Below are positions 26,255 through 35,821 of a stretch of DNA of 64,000 bases, piece after piece. The stretch covers positions 1 through 64,000 of the forward strand of contig JAFVSN010000017.1 of the NCBI GenBank assembly GCA_017503735.1, in the 5' to 3' direction. The position numbers were made by a program, and so were the translations under genes. The notes under the pieces were generated by a model. It saw only the letters and a list, made by a program, of their open reading frames with translations, was not told the origin of the DNA and did no database searches. This DNA comes from Lachnospiraceae bacterium. Lineage in GTDB: Bacteria; Bacillota; Clostridia; Lachnospirales; Lachnospiraceae. How positions within the stretch are numbered: position 1 is the first letter of the stretch; each line of letters begins with the position of its first letter.

Positions 26255-27712
26255 ATGGATATGCAAAAACAGAAAGTACAAGCCCCGACCTTAGAACCTG
26301 CCAGACAGTTTTATTTTATGGATTTGTTACGGGAGTATAATGAAAAGAAAAGTGCAGAGCTCGGCAGAAAGCTGACGTACCATATCGAGACTTTCGGTTG
26401 TCAGATGAATGCCAAGGATTCCGAGAAGTTGGCTGGGATACTGGAGACTGCCGGGTATGTTCCGGTGGATTCCGAACAGGCAGATTTTGTTTTGTATAAT
26501 ACCTGTACCGTGCGGGAAAACGCCAATACAAAAGTGTACGGACGTATCGGATATTTGGGCAATTTAAAGCAGAAAAATCCGGAGATGCGGATTGCATTGT
26601 GCGGATGCATGATGCAGGAACCTCATGTCATTGAGAAAATTAAGAAAAGTTATCGCTTTGTAGATATTGTATTCGGCACCCATAACATTTATATGCTGGC
26701 GGAGCTTATCTGGAGGAATGTATCCGGTGAAAAGAGAGTATTTGAGATTTTAGACGGAACAGATAAGATTGTAGAGGATTTGCCGAGTGAGCATAAATAC
26801 GGTTTTAAGGCCGGTGTGAATATCATGTACGGTTGTAACAATTTCTGCAGTTATTGTATTGTACCGTATGTGCGGGGACGGGAACGTTCCCGGAAACCGG
26901 AAGATATTATTGCAGAGGTTAAGAAACTGGCATCCGAAGGCATTGTAGAAGTTATGCTTTTAGGTCAGAATGTGAATTCCTACGGAAAGACACTGGAAAA
27001 TCCAATGAGTTTTGCAGAACTGCTTCGTGAAGTGGAAAAGGTAGAGGGAATCGAACGCATCCGTTTTATGACCTCACACCCGAAGGATTTATCCGATGAG
27101 TTAATTGGAGTTATGAAGGATTCCAAAAAAATTTGCCGCCATCTGCATTTGCCGATGCAATCCGGCAGTACGGAAATTCTTCGTCGCATGAATCGAAAAT
27201 ATACGAAGGAAGATTATCTGACTTTAGTGGATAAAATCAGGACGTCCATGCCGGAAATTTCCTTGACGACGGATATTATTGTAGGTTTTCCGGGAGAAAC
27301 AGAAGCGGATTTTTGCGACACCTTAGATGTGGTGGCAAAAGCAGGCTTTGATTCTGCGTATACGTTTCTATATTCGAAACGTACCGGCACACCGGCGGCA
27401 ACGATGGAAAATCAGGTAACCGATGAGGTGGCAAAGGAACGCTTTAACCGTTTGCTTGCCTTGGTTTCGGAACAATCCGCCAAACTTACCGCACGTCATA
27501 CAGGGGATGTGGCAGAAGCGTTGGTAGAAGAGCAAAACGAACAGGATAAGTCGTTATTAACAGGTCGTTTAAGCAACAATCTTTTGGTACATTTTCCGGG
27601 AGATGTTTCTTTGATCGGAAAACTTGTTTCCGTGAAACTCAATGAATGTAAAGGGTTTTATTATATGGGAACTTTGCAGGAGAAGCAAAGAGAAGCAAAC
27701 GTATCGAAGTAA
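26255..27712 (+). CDS. miaB: tRNA-2-methylthio-N6-isopentenyladenosine-37 synthase
   Basis: A 485-residue radical SAM methylthiotransferase. The N-terminal UPF0004 domain has ETFGCQMNAKDSE and NTCTVRENA, supplying cysteines for the second iron-sulfur cluster. The radical SAM motif CNNFCSYC is near residue 194, followed by VPYVRGRERSR. A TRAM domain closes the protein. It methylthiolates i6A37 in tRNAs reading U-starting codons. An extension of about 45 residues precedes the core, usual in Lachnospiraceae. Confidence 0.95.
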   Translation: MDMQKQKVQAPTLEPARQFYFMDLLREYNEKKSAELGRKLTYHIETFGCQMNAKDSEKLAGILETAGYVPVDSEQADFVLYNTCTVRENANTKVYGRIGYLGNLKQKNPEMRIALCGCMMQEPHVIEKIKKSYRFVDIVFGTHNIYMLAELIWRNVSGEKRVFEILDGTDKIVEDLPSEHKYGFKAGVNIMYGCNNFCSYCIVPYVRGRERSRKPEDIIAEVKKLASEGIVEVMLLGQNVNSYGKTLENPMSFAELLREVEKVEGIERIRFMTSHPKDLSDELIGVMKDSKKICRHLHLPMQSGSTEILRRMNRKYTKEDYLTLVDKIRTSMPEISLTTDIIVGFPGETEADFCDTLDVVAKAGFDSAYTFLYSKRTGTPAATMENQVTDEVAKERFNRLLALVSEQSAKLTARHTGDVAEALVEEQNEQDKSLLTGRLSNNLLVHFPGDVSLIGKLVSVKLNECKGFYYMGTLQEKQREANVSK

Positions 27713-27756
27713 ATTTTCTTATTTGTATAAAAAATGAAAATCAATTCATGTTATAC

Positions 27757-27785
27757 TTGACATAAGTTTTAAAAAAGTATAAAAT
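27757..27785 (+). promoter_or_regulatory. Promoter of rny
   Basis: TTGACA (27757-27762), a 17-base spacer and TAAAAT (27780-27785). Confidence 0.7.
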
Positions 27786-27834
27786 TATTATGTTGTATTA
27801 TGTACAATGAAAATTGAATAAAGGAGGTGTTTCC

Positions 27835-29394
27835 GTGCAAGTAGATTTAATTGTGCTTATTATTGCATGTGCAGGCGCTGCTGTCTTAGCTGGCATTATT
27901 TGCTGGATTCTGGCAATCGGTTACCGCAAAAAATTTGTGGAAGCAAAAATCGGTTCGGCAGAGAGCATGGCAAGGGACATAAAGAATGAAGCTTTAAAAG
28001 CGGCAGAAGCAATGAAAAAGGAAGCAACGCTCGAAATCAAAGAAGAAAAGCTGAAAGCTCAGAATGAACTTGAGAAGGAAGCAAAAGAGCAACGTGCCGA
28101 CTTACATCGCTATGAGCAGCGTGTTTTATCAAAGGAAGAAGCCATTGATAAAAAAGCTACCGCATTGGAAAAGAAGGAAAGCAAGTTAAGCCTCAAGGAA
28201 GCAGAGTTGGATAAACTCAAGGAAGAGATGGAAGAGTTCCATCAGAAACAGCTTCATGAGCTTGAAAAAATTTCCGGTTTAACCTCCGAACAAGCAAAGG
28301 AATATCTTATTAAATCTGTTGAGGAAGATGTAAAGCATGAGACTGCCATTATGATTAAAGAAATGGAAAACCGTGCGAAGGAAGAGGCGGACAAGAAGGC
28401 GAAGGAATACGTCGTAACCGCTATCCAGAAATGTGCGGCTGACCATGTGGCAGAATCTACCATTTCCGTTGTTCCGTTACCGAATGACGAAATGAAGGGA
28501 CGTATTATCGGTCGTGAAGGCCGTAACATCCGTACATTGGAAACCTTAACAGGCGTGGAACTTATCATTGACGATACTCCGGAGGCAGTAGTGTTATCCG
28601 GATTCGATCCGATTCGGAGAGAGGTTGCAAGAATTGCGCTTGAAAAGCTCATTATTGACGGCCGTATTCATCCGGCTAGAATCGAGGAGATGGTAGAGAA
28701 GGCGCAGAAGGAAGTGGATACCATGATTCGCGAAGAAGGTGAATCCGCCGCTTTAGAGGTTGGCGTACACGGCATCCATCCGGAGTTGATTAAACTCCTT
28801 GGTCGTATGAAGTTCCGTACCAGCTACGGTCAGAATGCATTAAAGCACTCCATTGAAGTTGCGATTTTATCCGGTCTCATTGCCGGTGAAATCGGTGTTG
28901 ATACCCGACTTGCGAAGCGTGCAGGTTTACTGCATGATATCGGTAAGTCCGTTGACCATGAAATGGAAGGTACTCATGTACAGATCGGTGTGGATTTATG
29001 CCGTAAGTACAAGGAGTCCGCAAATGTTATCAATGCGGTAGAATCTCACCATGGTGATGTGGAGCCGCAGACTTTGGTTGCATGTATCGTACAAGCAGCC
29101 GATACGATTTCCGCAGCCCGTCCGGGCGCAAGACGTGAGACGTTAGAAGCGTACACCAACAGATTGAAACAGTTAGAAGATATTGCCAACAGCTTTAAGG
29201 GGGTAGATAAGTCCTTTGCAATTCAGGCAGGTAGAGAAGTACGTGTCATGGTAGTACCGGAACAGGTATCCGATGACGATTTAGTATTACTTGCTCGTGA
29301 CTTATCGAAAAAAATCGAGTCTGAACTGGAATATCCGGGACAGATTAAGATTAACGTGGTTCGTGAGACAAAAGCTACGGATTACGCGAAGTAA
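27835..29394 (+). CDS. rny: Ribonuclease Y
   Basis: A 519-residue RNase Y, the membrane-anchored endoribonuclease that starts much mRNA decay in Firmicutes. It has an N-terminal transmembrane anchor (residues 4-26), a charged coiled coil to about residue 185, a KH domain with [15 protein letters not shown], and an HD domain with [12 protein letters not shown]. Length is standard. The start is GTG 27835, 7 bases after AAAGGAGG. It ends in a terminator. Confidence 0.95.
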   Translation: MQVDLIVLIIACAGAAVLAGIICWILAIGYRKKFVEAKIGSAESMARDIKNEALKAAEAMKKEATLEIKEEKLKAQNELEKEAKEQRADLHRYEQRVLSKEEAIDKKATALEKKESKLSLKEAELDKLKEEMEEFHQKQLHELEKISGLTSEQAKEYLIKSVEEDVKHETAIMIKEMENRAKEEADKKAKEYVVTAIQKCAADHVAESTISVVPLPNDEMKGRIIGREGRNIRTLETLTGVELIIDDTPEAVVLSGFDPIRREVARIALEKLIIDGRIHPARIEEMVEKAQKEVDTMIREEGESAALEVGVHGIHPELIKLLGRMKFRTSYGQNALKHSIEVAILSGLIAGEIGVDTRLAKRAGLLHDIGKSVDHEMEGTHVQIGVDLCRKYKESANVINAVESHHGDVEPQTLVACIVQAADTISAARPGARRETLEAYTNRLKQLEDIANSFKGVDKSFAIQAGREVRVMVVPEQVSDDDLVLLARDLSKKIESELEYPGQIKINVVRETKATDYAK

Positions 29395-29403
29395 TGACAG
29401 AAG

Positions 29404-29436
29404 AAGGGCTGACGCAGAAATGTGCGGCCCTTTTTT
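29404..29436 (+). terminator. Rho-independent terminator of rny
   Basis: AAGGGC (29404-29409) pairs with GCCCTT (29427-29432); GCA/TGC pairs inside; T-run to 29436. Confidence 0.82.
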
Positions 29437-29493
29437 AGTTTCTATTCCTCCTCCAACCGGTTCTAAAGTCGTTCAAAAGGAGCACTGTCACCA

Positions 29494-29549
29494 TTCTACA
29501 AGAACCCGCTCTCGCTCTTGCAGCAACGTAGCAGTACTAGGCTCGAAGA
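29494..29549. repeat. Partial copy of a dispersed intergenic repeat
   Basis: About 56 bases that match the core of the long palindromic repeat at 51160-51299. Shared blocks include AGAACCCGCT, TCGCTC, TGCAG.AACGTA and TACTAGGCTCGA. The outer arms of the 51-kb copy are not recognisable here, so this is a decayed or truncated copy. It lies between the rny terminator and the aminotransferase promoter. Confidence 0.7.
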
Positions 29550-29581
29550 AAGAAAAGATTTCCAGTTTTATAAAATAACAC

Positions 29582-29610
29582 TTGCATTTTTTCTTATCAT
29601 ATATTACAAT
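29582..29610 (+). promoter_or_regulatory. Promoter of the aminotransferase gene
   Basis: TTGCAT (29582-29587), a 17-base spacer and TACAAT (29605-29610). Confidence 0.65.
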
Positions 29611-29679
29611 ACATAAGAATACTCTGTGCGATTGTATACAATGATACATTTGCACAGAACTTTGAAGGAGAGATAAGAT

Positions 29680-30879
29680 ATGGCACTTACGTTATCGAAA
29701 AAAGCGCAGGCTGTAAAGCCTTCTTCCACACTTGCAATTACCGCAAAGGCAAATGAATTAAAGGCAAAAGGACTGGATGTTGTAGGGTTCGGCGCAGGTG
29801 AGCCGGATTTCAATACTCCGGACAATATTTGTGATGCCGCAATTCATGCCATTCGTGCCGGTTTTACCAAGTATACTCCGGCGGCAGGTACGGTGGAGTT
29901 AAAGCAGGCAATCTGCAAGAAGTTCGAAAGCTTCAATAAGCTTCACTATGAGCCGAACCAGATTGTAGTTAGTAACGGAGGAAAGCATTCTTTAACTAAT
30001 ATATTTTCCGCAATTTTAAATCCGGGAGACGAAGTAATTATCCCGGCACCGTTTTGGCTTAGTTATCCGGAAATCGTTCGTTTGGCAGACGGTGTACCGG
30101 TAATTGTTCGTTGCGGTAAGGAGCAGGGATACAAAATGACTGCAGAGCAGCTTGCGGCTGCATGTACCGAGAATACGAAAGCGGTGGTTTTAAACACCCC
30201 GAACAACCCGACCGGTATGATTTATACCCGTGAGGAGTTAGAGGCTTTGGCAAAGGTTATCGTAGAAAAGGATATCTACTGTGTAGCCGATGAAATGTAT
30301 GAAAACCTCATTTACGAAGGAAACGAGGCTGTCAGCATCGCTTCGTTAAACGAGGAGATTTACAAGAGAACCATTACCTGTAGCGGTGTGGCAAAGAGTT
30401 ATGCCATGACCGGCTGGAGAATCGGTTACACCGGTTCTTCTGCTGAGATTGCAAAGCTTATGGGCAGTGTACAGAGCCACCAGACCTCTAACCCGAACTC
30501 CATTGCCCAGAAGGCAACGGTAGAAGCACTTTTGGGACCGCAGGATACGGTACAGGAGATGAACAAGGAGTTCGATAAGCGTCGTGTTTATATGTATGAG
30601 CGCGTGTCCAAGATGGATTTAGTAGATGCTTTAAAGCCGCTTGGTGCGTTTTACGTATTCGTAGATGTAAGTAAACTTCTTGAGAAGTCCTACAAGGGCG
30701 AGAAGATTGCGGATGTAAGTAAGCTTGCAAAAATTCTCATTGAGGACTATATGACTGCGGTAATTCCGTGTGCGGACTTTGGTTTTGATGACCATATCCG
30801 TCTGTCCTATGCAATTTCCATGGAGCAGATTAAGAAGGGCTTAGATCGTATCGAGCAGTTTATTAAGGATGTAGAGTAA
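29680..30879 (+). CDS. PLP-dependent aminotransferase (aspartate aminotransferase type)
   Basis: A 399-residue class I/II aminotransferase of the AspB (I-gamma) group. VVGFGAGEPDFNTPDNI, TKYTPAAGTVELKQAI, NTPNNPTGMIYTREEL and the PLP lysine in GVAKSYAMTGWRIGYTG are clear; C-terminal HIRLSYAISMEQIKKGLDRI has the substrate carboxylate arginine. It probably interconverts aspartate and oxaloacetate, though relatives accept prephenate or aromatic substrates. It is monocistronic, with its own promoter and terminator. Confidence 0.92.
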   Translation: MALTLSKKAQAVKPSSTLAITAKANELKAKGLDVVGFGAGEPDFNTPDNICDAAIHAIRAGFTKYTPAAGTVELKQAICKKFESFNKLHYEPNQIVVSNGGKHSLTNIFSAILNPGDEVIIPAPFWLSYPEIVRLADGVPVIVRCGKEQGYKMTAEQLAAACTENTKAVVLNTPNNPTGMIYTREELEALAKVIVEKDIYCVADEMYENLIYEGNEAVSIASLNEEIYKRTITCSGVAKSYAMTGWRIGYTGSSAEIAKLMGSVQSHQTSNPNSIAQKATVEALLGPQDTVQEMNKEFDKRRVYMYERVSKMDLVDALKPLGAFYVFVDVSKLLEKSYKGEKIADVSKLAKILIEDYMTAVIPCADFGFDDHIRLSYAISMEQIKKGLDRIEQFIKDVE

Positions 30880-30919
30880 GTTTGTATTACACATGTTTAT
30901 ATCAGAATAGTTTATTTGA

Positions 30920-30950
30920 GACTGTCGGGCAGATTCCGGCAGTCTTTTTT
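30920..30950 (+). terminator. Rho-independent terminator of the aminotransferase gene
   Basis: GACTGTCGG (30920-30928) pairs with CCGGCAGTC (30936-30944), then six T. Confidence 0.92.
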
Positions 30951-31098
30951 ATTCTATAGGAAGTTTCATTCTTTCATATTTTTAATATTTCAGAAACATT
31001 TTTTAAATCTTTCTCCAACAACTCCCCGTTAGAATGAACTCATCAAATGAAACAAAAACAACAAGCAAACAAAAAAACACAAAACGGAGGACAAAAAA

Positions 31099-31464
31099 AT
31101 GAACAAGAATGATCAGGAGTTTTTAGTACAGAAGATTCGCAGCCAGTATACGGAAAAGGAAAGTACAAAGCTTGACGAGTTAAAAGAACTGGACAAGAAG
31201 GTAAAGGCACCGGCAAATGTATTCGCTTATGTGTTCGGCAGTATCGGAGCAATCATTATGGGAACCGGTATGAGTCTTGTGATGACAGATTTGGGAGAGA
31301 TACTGGGTATGGGCGATGCTATGGTACCGGGCGTAGTGATCGGTGTTGTAGGATTGGCACTTGCACTTATTAATTATCCGATGTATAAGAAAATCCTTGG
31401 CTCCCGGAAGGAAAAGTATGCAGGGCAGATTATTGCGCTCAGTGATAAGTTGATGAATGAGTAG
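31099..31464 (+). CDS. Small membrane protein, paralogue of the protein at 34559
   Basis: A 121-residue protein with a charged N-terminal helix (DQEFLVQKIRSQYTEKE), two hydrophobic segments (about residues 42-63 and 75-96) and a charged tail ending IIALSDKLMNE. The family is unnamed to me. It shares its whole layout with the 124-residue protein at 34559-34933: RSxYxxKE-like start, KV/KG..., a GIGVIG-type first segment, YPxYxxI/V, and a tail ending with I..L.D.LM/L. Both flank the same two-component system. GGAGG precedes the ATG. Confidence 0.7.
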   Translation: MNKNDQEFLVQKIRSQYTEKESTKLDELKELDKKVKAPANVFAYVFGSIGAIIMGTGMSLVMTDLGEILGMGDAMVPGVVIGVVGLALALINYPMYKKILGSRKEKYAGQIIALSDKLMNE

Positions 31465-31500
31465 GTAAACAAAAATATATTAGCAAAGGAGAAAAGAAAT

Positions 31501-31716
31501 ATGTCTAAGTTAGTTGAAGCAAATGAAAAGATTGCAGAGGCAGTCGTTGGAGGTTACAAGAAGATTGAGAACGGAGTCGTGTCCGGATATAAGAAAATCG
31601 AACAGGGTGCCGTAGATGGGTTTAACAAGGTATCCGATAAGTGTATCGAGAAGCTTTTTGCAAAAGAAGGCGAAACCGTAGAAGAAGCAAAGAAGAGACT
31701 TTCAAGAGAGAAGTAA
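31501..31716 (+). CDS. Small protein with GYKKIE-type internal repeats
   Basis: A 71-residue protein containing three tandem units of about 11 residues: GGYKKIENGVV, SGYKKIEQGAV, DGFNKVSDKCI. It is predicted to be amphipathic helix throughout, without a signal peptide. The motif is familiar from uncharacterised Lachnospiraceae proteins. It may pack against the membrane or a partner; no function is known. It follows the small membrane protein by 36 bases and ends at a strong terminator. Confidence 0.7.
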   Translation: MSKLVEANEKIAEAVVGGYKKIENGVVSGYKKIEQGAVDGFNKVSDKCIEKLFAKEGETVEEAKKRLSREK

Positions 31717-31722
31717 TTGTTA

Positions 31723-31760
31723 AAATAGCGAGGTGTCAAAGGACATCTCGCTATTTTTTT
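31723..31760 (+). terminator. Strong Rho-independent terminator
   Basis: About 15 bp: AAATAGCGAGGTGTC (31723-31737) pairs with GACATCTCGCTATTT (31742-31756) around AAAG, then T. Confidence 0.93.
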
Positions 31761-31926
31761 GCTCCGATGTTATAATGCTATAATAGAATTTCATAAACAG
31801 AAACAAATCTTTAACATTTTTATGATATTCTATATGTGAGTATGTCCGGACGCAGTGGGTATTGCGTGTATCCGGAAAAAGAAAATCGGTTATGCGACAG
31901 ATCAGCATGGAAACGGAGGAAATCCA

Positions 31927-32598
31927 ATGTTTAAGATTTTAGTGGTAGAGGATGATAAGGATTTAAATAAGACGGTTTGTTCTTTCTTAAATCACAGCGG
32001 TTACGAAGCAGTGGGATGTTTGAGTGCCAATGAAGCTTATGATGCGCTGTATGAAACTGTATTCGATTTGATTATTTCGGATATTATGATGCCGGGAACG
32101 GATGGTTTTGAATTTGCAAGAACCGTTCGGACCCAGAATGAGAACATTCCGATTTTGTTTATGACTGCCAGGGACGATATGGCATCAAAACAGCGTGGAT
32201 TCCGAATCGGTGTGGACGACTATATGGTAAAACCGATTGACTTGGATGAGTTATTCTTACGTATCGGAGCACTGTTACGTCGTGCCAAGATTGCGGCCAG
32301 TCGAAAGCTGGAAATCGGAAATTTTGTGATGGATGCAGATGAACATACGGCATATTTAAATGAAGACGAAATACCGATGACCAACCGTGAGTTCAGTATT
32401 TTATATAAACTGTTGTCTTATCCGAAAAAGACCTTTACCAGAATGCAGCTTATGGATGAGTTTTGGGACGTAGATACCGAGACAACACCGCGGGCAGTGG
32501 ATGTTTATATGACTAAGCTTCGAGGAAAACTGGTAAATTGTGAGGATTTTGAAATTGTAACCGTACATGGATTGGGCTATAAGGCGGTGATTAAATGA
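31927..32598 (+). CDS. OmpR-family response regulator
   Basis: A 223-residue DNA-binding regulator. The receiver domain has the acidic pocket VVEDDKD, phosphoacceptor D52 in IISDIMMPG, T80 in FMTARDD and K102 in MVKPID. The C-terminal winged helix (VDVYMTKLRGKL, VTVHGLGYKA) binds DNA. ATG 31927 follows ACGGAGG; an earlier in-frame ATG has no ribosome site. Its stop overlaps the kinase start (ATGA), so both are made together. Confidence 0.93.
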   Translation: MFKILVVEDDKDLNKTVCSFLNHSGYEAVGCLSANEAYDALYETVFDLIISDIMMPGTDGFEFARTVRTQNENIPILFMTARDDMASKQRGFRIGVDDYMVKPIDLDELFLRIGALLRRAKIAASRKLEIGNFVMDADEHTAYLNEDEIPMTNREFSILYKLLSYPKKTFTRMQLMDEFWDVDTETTPRAVDVYMTKLRGKLVNCEDFEIVTVHGLGYKAVIK

Positions 32599-33668
32599 AA
32601 CACGAAAAACGTATCAAAAAGTATTTGAAAGTAGTGAATCGTTATGCGCTGTTCTTTTTAGTTGTAGCATTTCCGATCACCTGCTGTATGATTTTATTTA
32701 TAAGGATCATGTCCGGAAATATGGGACTTTCCTTAAACAGCGAGAATTTGAATGCGGCGGCAAAGCTGACCTTTGTGAACGTGCTGGTGTTAAGTGTTTT
32801 GTTTGCCGGAATTGATATGATTCGCCGAAAGATTACGGTGGATCGTCCGGTTCGACGGATTACCGAGGCTGCAGAACAGATGATGCAGGGAGATTTCTCG
32901 GTTCGAATAGAGCCAATCAAAGGAGTTGCCGCAAACGAAAGTTTTAATGAAATTATCCGATGTTTTAATCAGATGGCAACGGAACTTTCCGGTGTGGAAA
33001 CGTTACGGACGGACTTTGTTGCAAACGTTTCCCATGAAATGAAAACACCATTGGCAGTGATGCAGAATTTCGGGACTCTTTTGCAGACACCGGACCTTTC
33101 GGAAGAAAAGCGGATGGAATATGCCAAAGGGGTTACGGACGGCGCAAGGCGTTTGGCAAATATGATGACCAATATGTTAAAGTTGAATCGTTTGGAAAAC
33201 CAGCAAATCTATCCGAAGGCTACGAAATATGATTTAAGTGAACAGCTATGCGAATGCTTATTGCAATTTGAAGATGTATGGGAACGTCGGAAGATTGAAA
33301 TTGATACGGAACTTGAAGATGGTATTATGGTAACAGCAGATCAGGAATTGTTGACTTTGGTATGGAATAACTTACTTTCCAATGCGTTTAAATTTACGGA
33401 AAACGGCGGTACGGTATCGTTGAAACTTACGACGACAGAGCAGTATGCGGTAGTAACGGTTGCGGATACCGGTTGCGGTATGTCACCGGAGGTAGGAGCC
33501 CACATTTTTGATAAGTTTTATCAGGGAGATACATCCCATGCTACGGAAGGAAACGGTCTGGGTCTTGCTCTCGTTAAGCGTGTTATTGATATTATGCAGG
33601 GAGAAATCCGGGTAGACAGTGTGCCGGGAAAGGGAACTGTTTTTTCGGTTGTAATTCGGAGGGAATAA
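32595..33668 (+). CDS. Sensor histidine kinase
   Basis: A 357-residue kinase. Two transmembrane segments (residues 17-38 and 58-74) enclose a very short outer loop, so it may sense within the membrane or through the neighbouring membrane proteins. A HAMP region is followed by HisKA with H147 in NVSHEMKTPLAVM, then HATPase boxes WNNLLSNAFKFTENGG, VADTGCGM and GNGLGLALVKRV. It partners the upstream regulator. Two bases downstream begins a polytopic membrane protein. Confidence 0.93.
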   Translation: MKHEKRIKKYLKVVNRYALFFLVVAFPITCCMILFIRIMSGNMGLSLNSENLNAAAKLTFVNVLVLSVLFAGIDMIRRKITVDRPVRRITEAAEQMMQGDFSVRIEPIKGVAANESFNEIIRCFNQMATELSGVETLRTDFVANVSHEMKTPLAVMQNFGTLLQTPDLSEEKRMEYAKGVTDGARRLANMMTNMLKLNRLENQQIYPKATKYDLSEQLCECLLQFEDVWERRKIEIDTELEDGIMVTADQELLTLVWNNLLSNAFKFTENGGTVSLKLTTTEQYAVVTVADTGCGMSPEVGAHIFDKFYQGDTSHATEGNGLGLALVKRVIDIMQGEIRVDSVPGKGTVFSVVIRRE

Positions 33669-33669
33669 T

Positions 33670-34575
33670 ATGGAACAAAAAGGAAAATGGAAAAAATGGT
33701 TATTTCCGCCCTTATGGATCATTGTTTTATTAACCGTAATAAGTACAGTATTGTTAGTAGCTGTATTCGGAAAGCATTTGGAAAGTCATCCGGGAGCGTA
33801 TGTCGTTTATGTAGTCGCATTCTATACGGTTTCGGTTCTTTCTGTTGCCTGTTGGACAACGCTTCCAAAGAAGGTGAAATGTGGGGTGGCGTGGTTTTAC
33901 AGTACGAAATTCGGCAAACAATATAGGACAGACGCGGTATTTAAAAATCAAATATCATTATACGCCACATTAACAATCAATGTACTATATGTCGGTGTAA
34001 ATGTAATCTTATATTTTTGGTATGAATCCATGTGGTTTATCATCCTGGCGGCTTATTACGGAATCCTGGCATGGATGAGATTTTTGCTGTTACGGTATAA
34101 GGCGAAGCATGAAATCGGAAGCAATCGGGATGGGGAGCTGCATCGGGCAATACTCTGTTCCTCTATTTTATTGCTGGTGAATATAATTCTTTCCGGTGCG
34201 GTTTTAATGATTTTATTTGAGGAAAAAGGGTTCTTTTATCACGGAATCTTGATTTATGTTGTGGCGTTATATACGTTTTATGTGACGGTATATGCCATAG
34301 TAAATGTAATCAAATACCGGAAATATAACAGTCCGGTGATGTTGACGGCAAAATTTATTGCACTGTCGGCGGCATTGGTTTCCATGCTTTCTTTGGAAAC
34401 TGCCATGCTTTCGGAATTCGGAGCAGAGATGCCGGCGGAACAGAAGAGAATATTAATTGCAGCTACCGGAGGAGGCATCAGTGTAGCGGTAGTTATCATG
34501 TCGTGCCTGATGATTCTAAGGTCATTAAAAGAAATTAAGAGATTAAGGAGCAATCAAAATGGAACAGAACAATAG
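33670..34575 (+). CDS. Polytopic membrane protein linked to the two-component system
   Basis: A 301-residue protein with about seven to eight hydrophobic segments, starting MEQKGKWKKWLFPPLWIIV. No enzymatic motif is visible and I do not recognise the family by name. GGAGGG just upstream and a 2-base gap to the kinase gene show co-expression, and the next gene overlaps it by 17 bases. It may be a signal-transducing partner or the target of the system; that is inference. Confidence 0.7.
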   Translation: MEQKGKWKKWLFPPLWIIVLLTVISTVLLVAVFGKHLESHPGAYVVYVVAFYTVSVLSVACWTTLPKKVKCGVAWFYSTKFGKQYRTDAVFKNQISLYATLTINVLYVGVNVILYFWYESMWFIILAAYYGILAWMRFLLLRYKAKHEIGSNRDGELHRAILCSSILLLVNIILSGAVLMILFEEKGFFYHGILIYVVALYTFYVTVYAIVNVIKYRKYNSPVMLTAKFIALSAALVSMLSLETAMLSEFGAEMPAEQKRILIAATGGGISVAVVIMSCLMILRSLKEIKRLRSNQNGTEQ

Positions 34576-34933
34576 AACAGAAGGGTTTCAATATTCCTAT
34601 TCTGCGAAACAACAAGAAGAAATCAAAAAGATTCGAAGCAAATATGAAGCACCCCGGGAAGATAAAATGACTTATTTACGGCGTTTGGACGAAAGTGCGA
34701 CAAAAAAAGGTACAATCGCATCAATCGGAATCGGTGTCATCGGTACCTTAGTTCTCGGTGTGGGAATGTGCCTTGTATTGGTATGGCAGAGTTTTATTGC
34801 AGGAATTATCATCGGTCTTTTGGGAATTGCCGGATTATCCGCGGCGTATCCGGTGTACATACGGGTAACAAATAAAGAACGGGAGAAAATTGCTCCGGAG
34901 GTACTTCGAATTACGGATGAATTATTAAAGTGA
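34559..34933 (+). CDS. Small membrane protein, paralogue of the protein at 31099
   Basis: A 124-residue protein with a charged N-terminal helix (KQQEEIKKIRSKYEAPRE), two membrane segments (GTIASIGIGVIGTLVLGVGM and FIAGIIIGLLGIAGLSAAYP) and a charged tail ending PEVLRITDELLK. It mirrors the protein encoded at 31099-31464 in length and layout. The start overlaps the preceding gene by 17 bases, with AAGGAG upstream, making it the fourth gene of the two-component operon. Confidence 0.7.
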   Translation: MEQNNRTEGFQYSYSAKQQEEIKKIRSKYEAPREDKMTYLRRLDESATKKGTIASIGIGVIGTLVLGVGMCLVLVWQSFIAGIIIGLLGIAGLSAAYPVYIRVTNKEREKIAPEVLRITDELLK

Positions 34934-34934
34934 T

Positions 34935-34963
34935 TTGACTTCATAACAGTAGTGTGCTACAAT
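34935..34963 (+). promoter_or_regulatory. Promoter of proC
   Basis: TTGACT (34935-34940), a 17-base spacer and TACAAT (34958-34963). Confidence 0.75.
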
Positions 34964-35010
34964 TTTTTTGATGATTATGTTAACATAAAATATAGAAAGA
35001 GGGATGAATA

Positions 35011-35808
35011 ATGAAAATCGGTATTATCGGAGCGGGTAATATGGGCTACCCGATGTTGTGCGGAGCAATAAAGGTGACAGGCGGAGAAAACGTTCTTTTT
35101 ACCTGTATGAGCGAGTCTGACAAAGAAAGAGGAAAAGCGGCCGGTGCTGTATATTGCGACAGTAATGCTGAGTTGGCGGCACAGGCAGACATGGTTGTAC
35201 TTGTTATTAAGCCTTATGTATATGATACGGTACTTTCCGAAATCAAGGGAAAGGTAAAGGATGGTGCAATCGTAGTCACTGTAGCGGCCGGAATTACAAT
35301 TTCTTACATAAAAGAAGCTCTGGGCGGGCAGATTAAGGTAGTGCGTGTGATGCCGAATACTCCGGCTATGGTTGGAGAAGGCATGTCAGCTGTTACTTTT
35401 GATGAAAAATCCGTGTTTACTGAGGAAGAAAAGAGCTTTGTAGGTGAGTTTTTTGACTCTTTCGGTAGCTATGTTGTTCTTTCGGAATCTTTACAGGATG
35501 CGGCAATTCCGGCATCCGGCAGTTCTTCCGCCTTTGTATATGTGTTCATTGAAGCAATGGCAGATGCTGCGGTTTGTTGCGGCATTCCGAGAGACACAGC
35601 CTATAAGATGACAGCACAGACCGTGTTGGGAGCAGCAAAAATGGTACTTGAAACCGGGGAACATCCGGGAAAACTGAAGGACAATGTATGTACACCGGGC
35701 GGAACCACCATTGCAGGGATTCGTGCATTGGAAGAAAACGGTTTCCGTAGTGCGGTTATGGAAGCATGCATTGCGACCTTTGATAAAGTGAAGTCCATGC
35801 AAAAGTAG
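35011..35808 (+). CDS. proC: Pyrroline-5-carboxylate reductase
   Basis: A 265-residue enzyme for the last step of proline synthesis. The Rossmann motif KIGIIGAGNMGYPML, VVLVIKPYVYDTVLSEI, RVMPNTPAMVGEGMSA and the C-terminal signature (KDNVCTPGGTTIAGIRALE) are all present. With proB and proA at 23.7-26.1 kb the whole pathway from glutamate is in this window but in two transcription units. It has its own promoter and is followed by a NUDIX gene 13 bases on. Confidence 0.95.
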   Translation: MKIGIIGAGNMGYPMLCGAIKVTGGENVLFTCMSESDKERGKAAGAVYCDSNAELAAQADMVVLVIKPYVYDTVLSEIKGKVKDGAIVVTVAAGITISYIKEALGGQIKVVRVMPNTPAMVGEGMSAVTFDEKSVFTEEEKSFVGEFFDSFGSYVVLSESLQDAAIPASGSSSAFVYVFIEAMADAAVCCGIPRDTAYKMTAQTVLGAAKMVLETGEHPGKLKDNVCTPGGTTIAGIRALEENGFRSAVMEACIATFDKVKSMQK

Positions 35809-35821
35809 GAGATAACAATAA

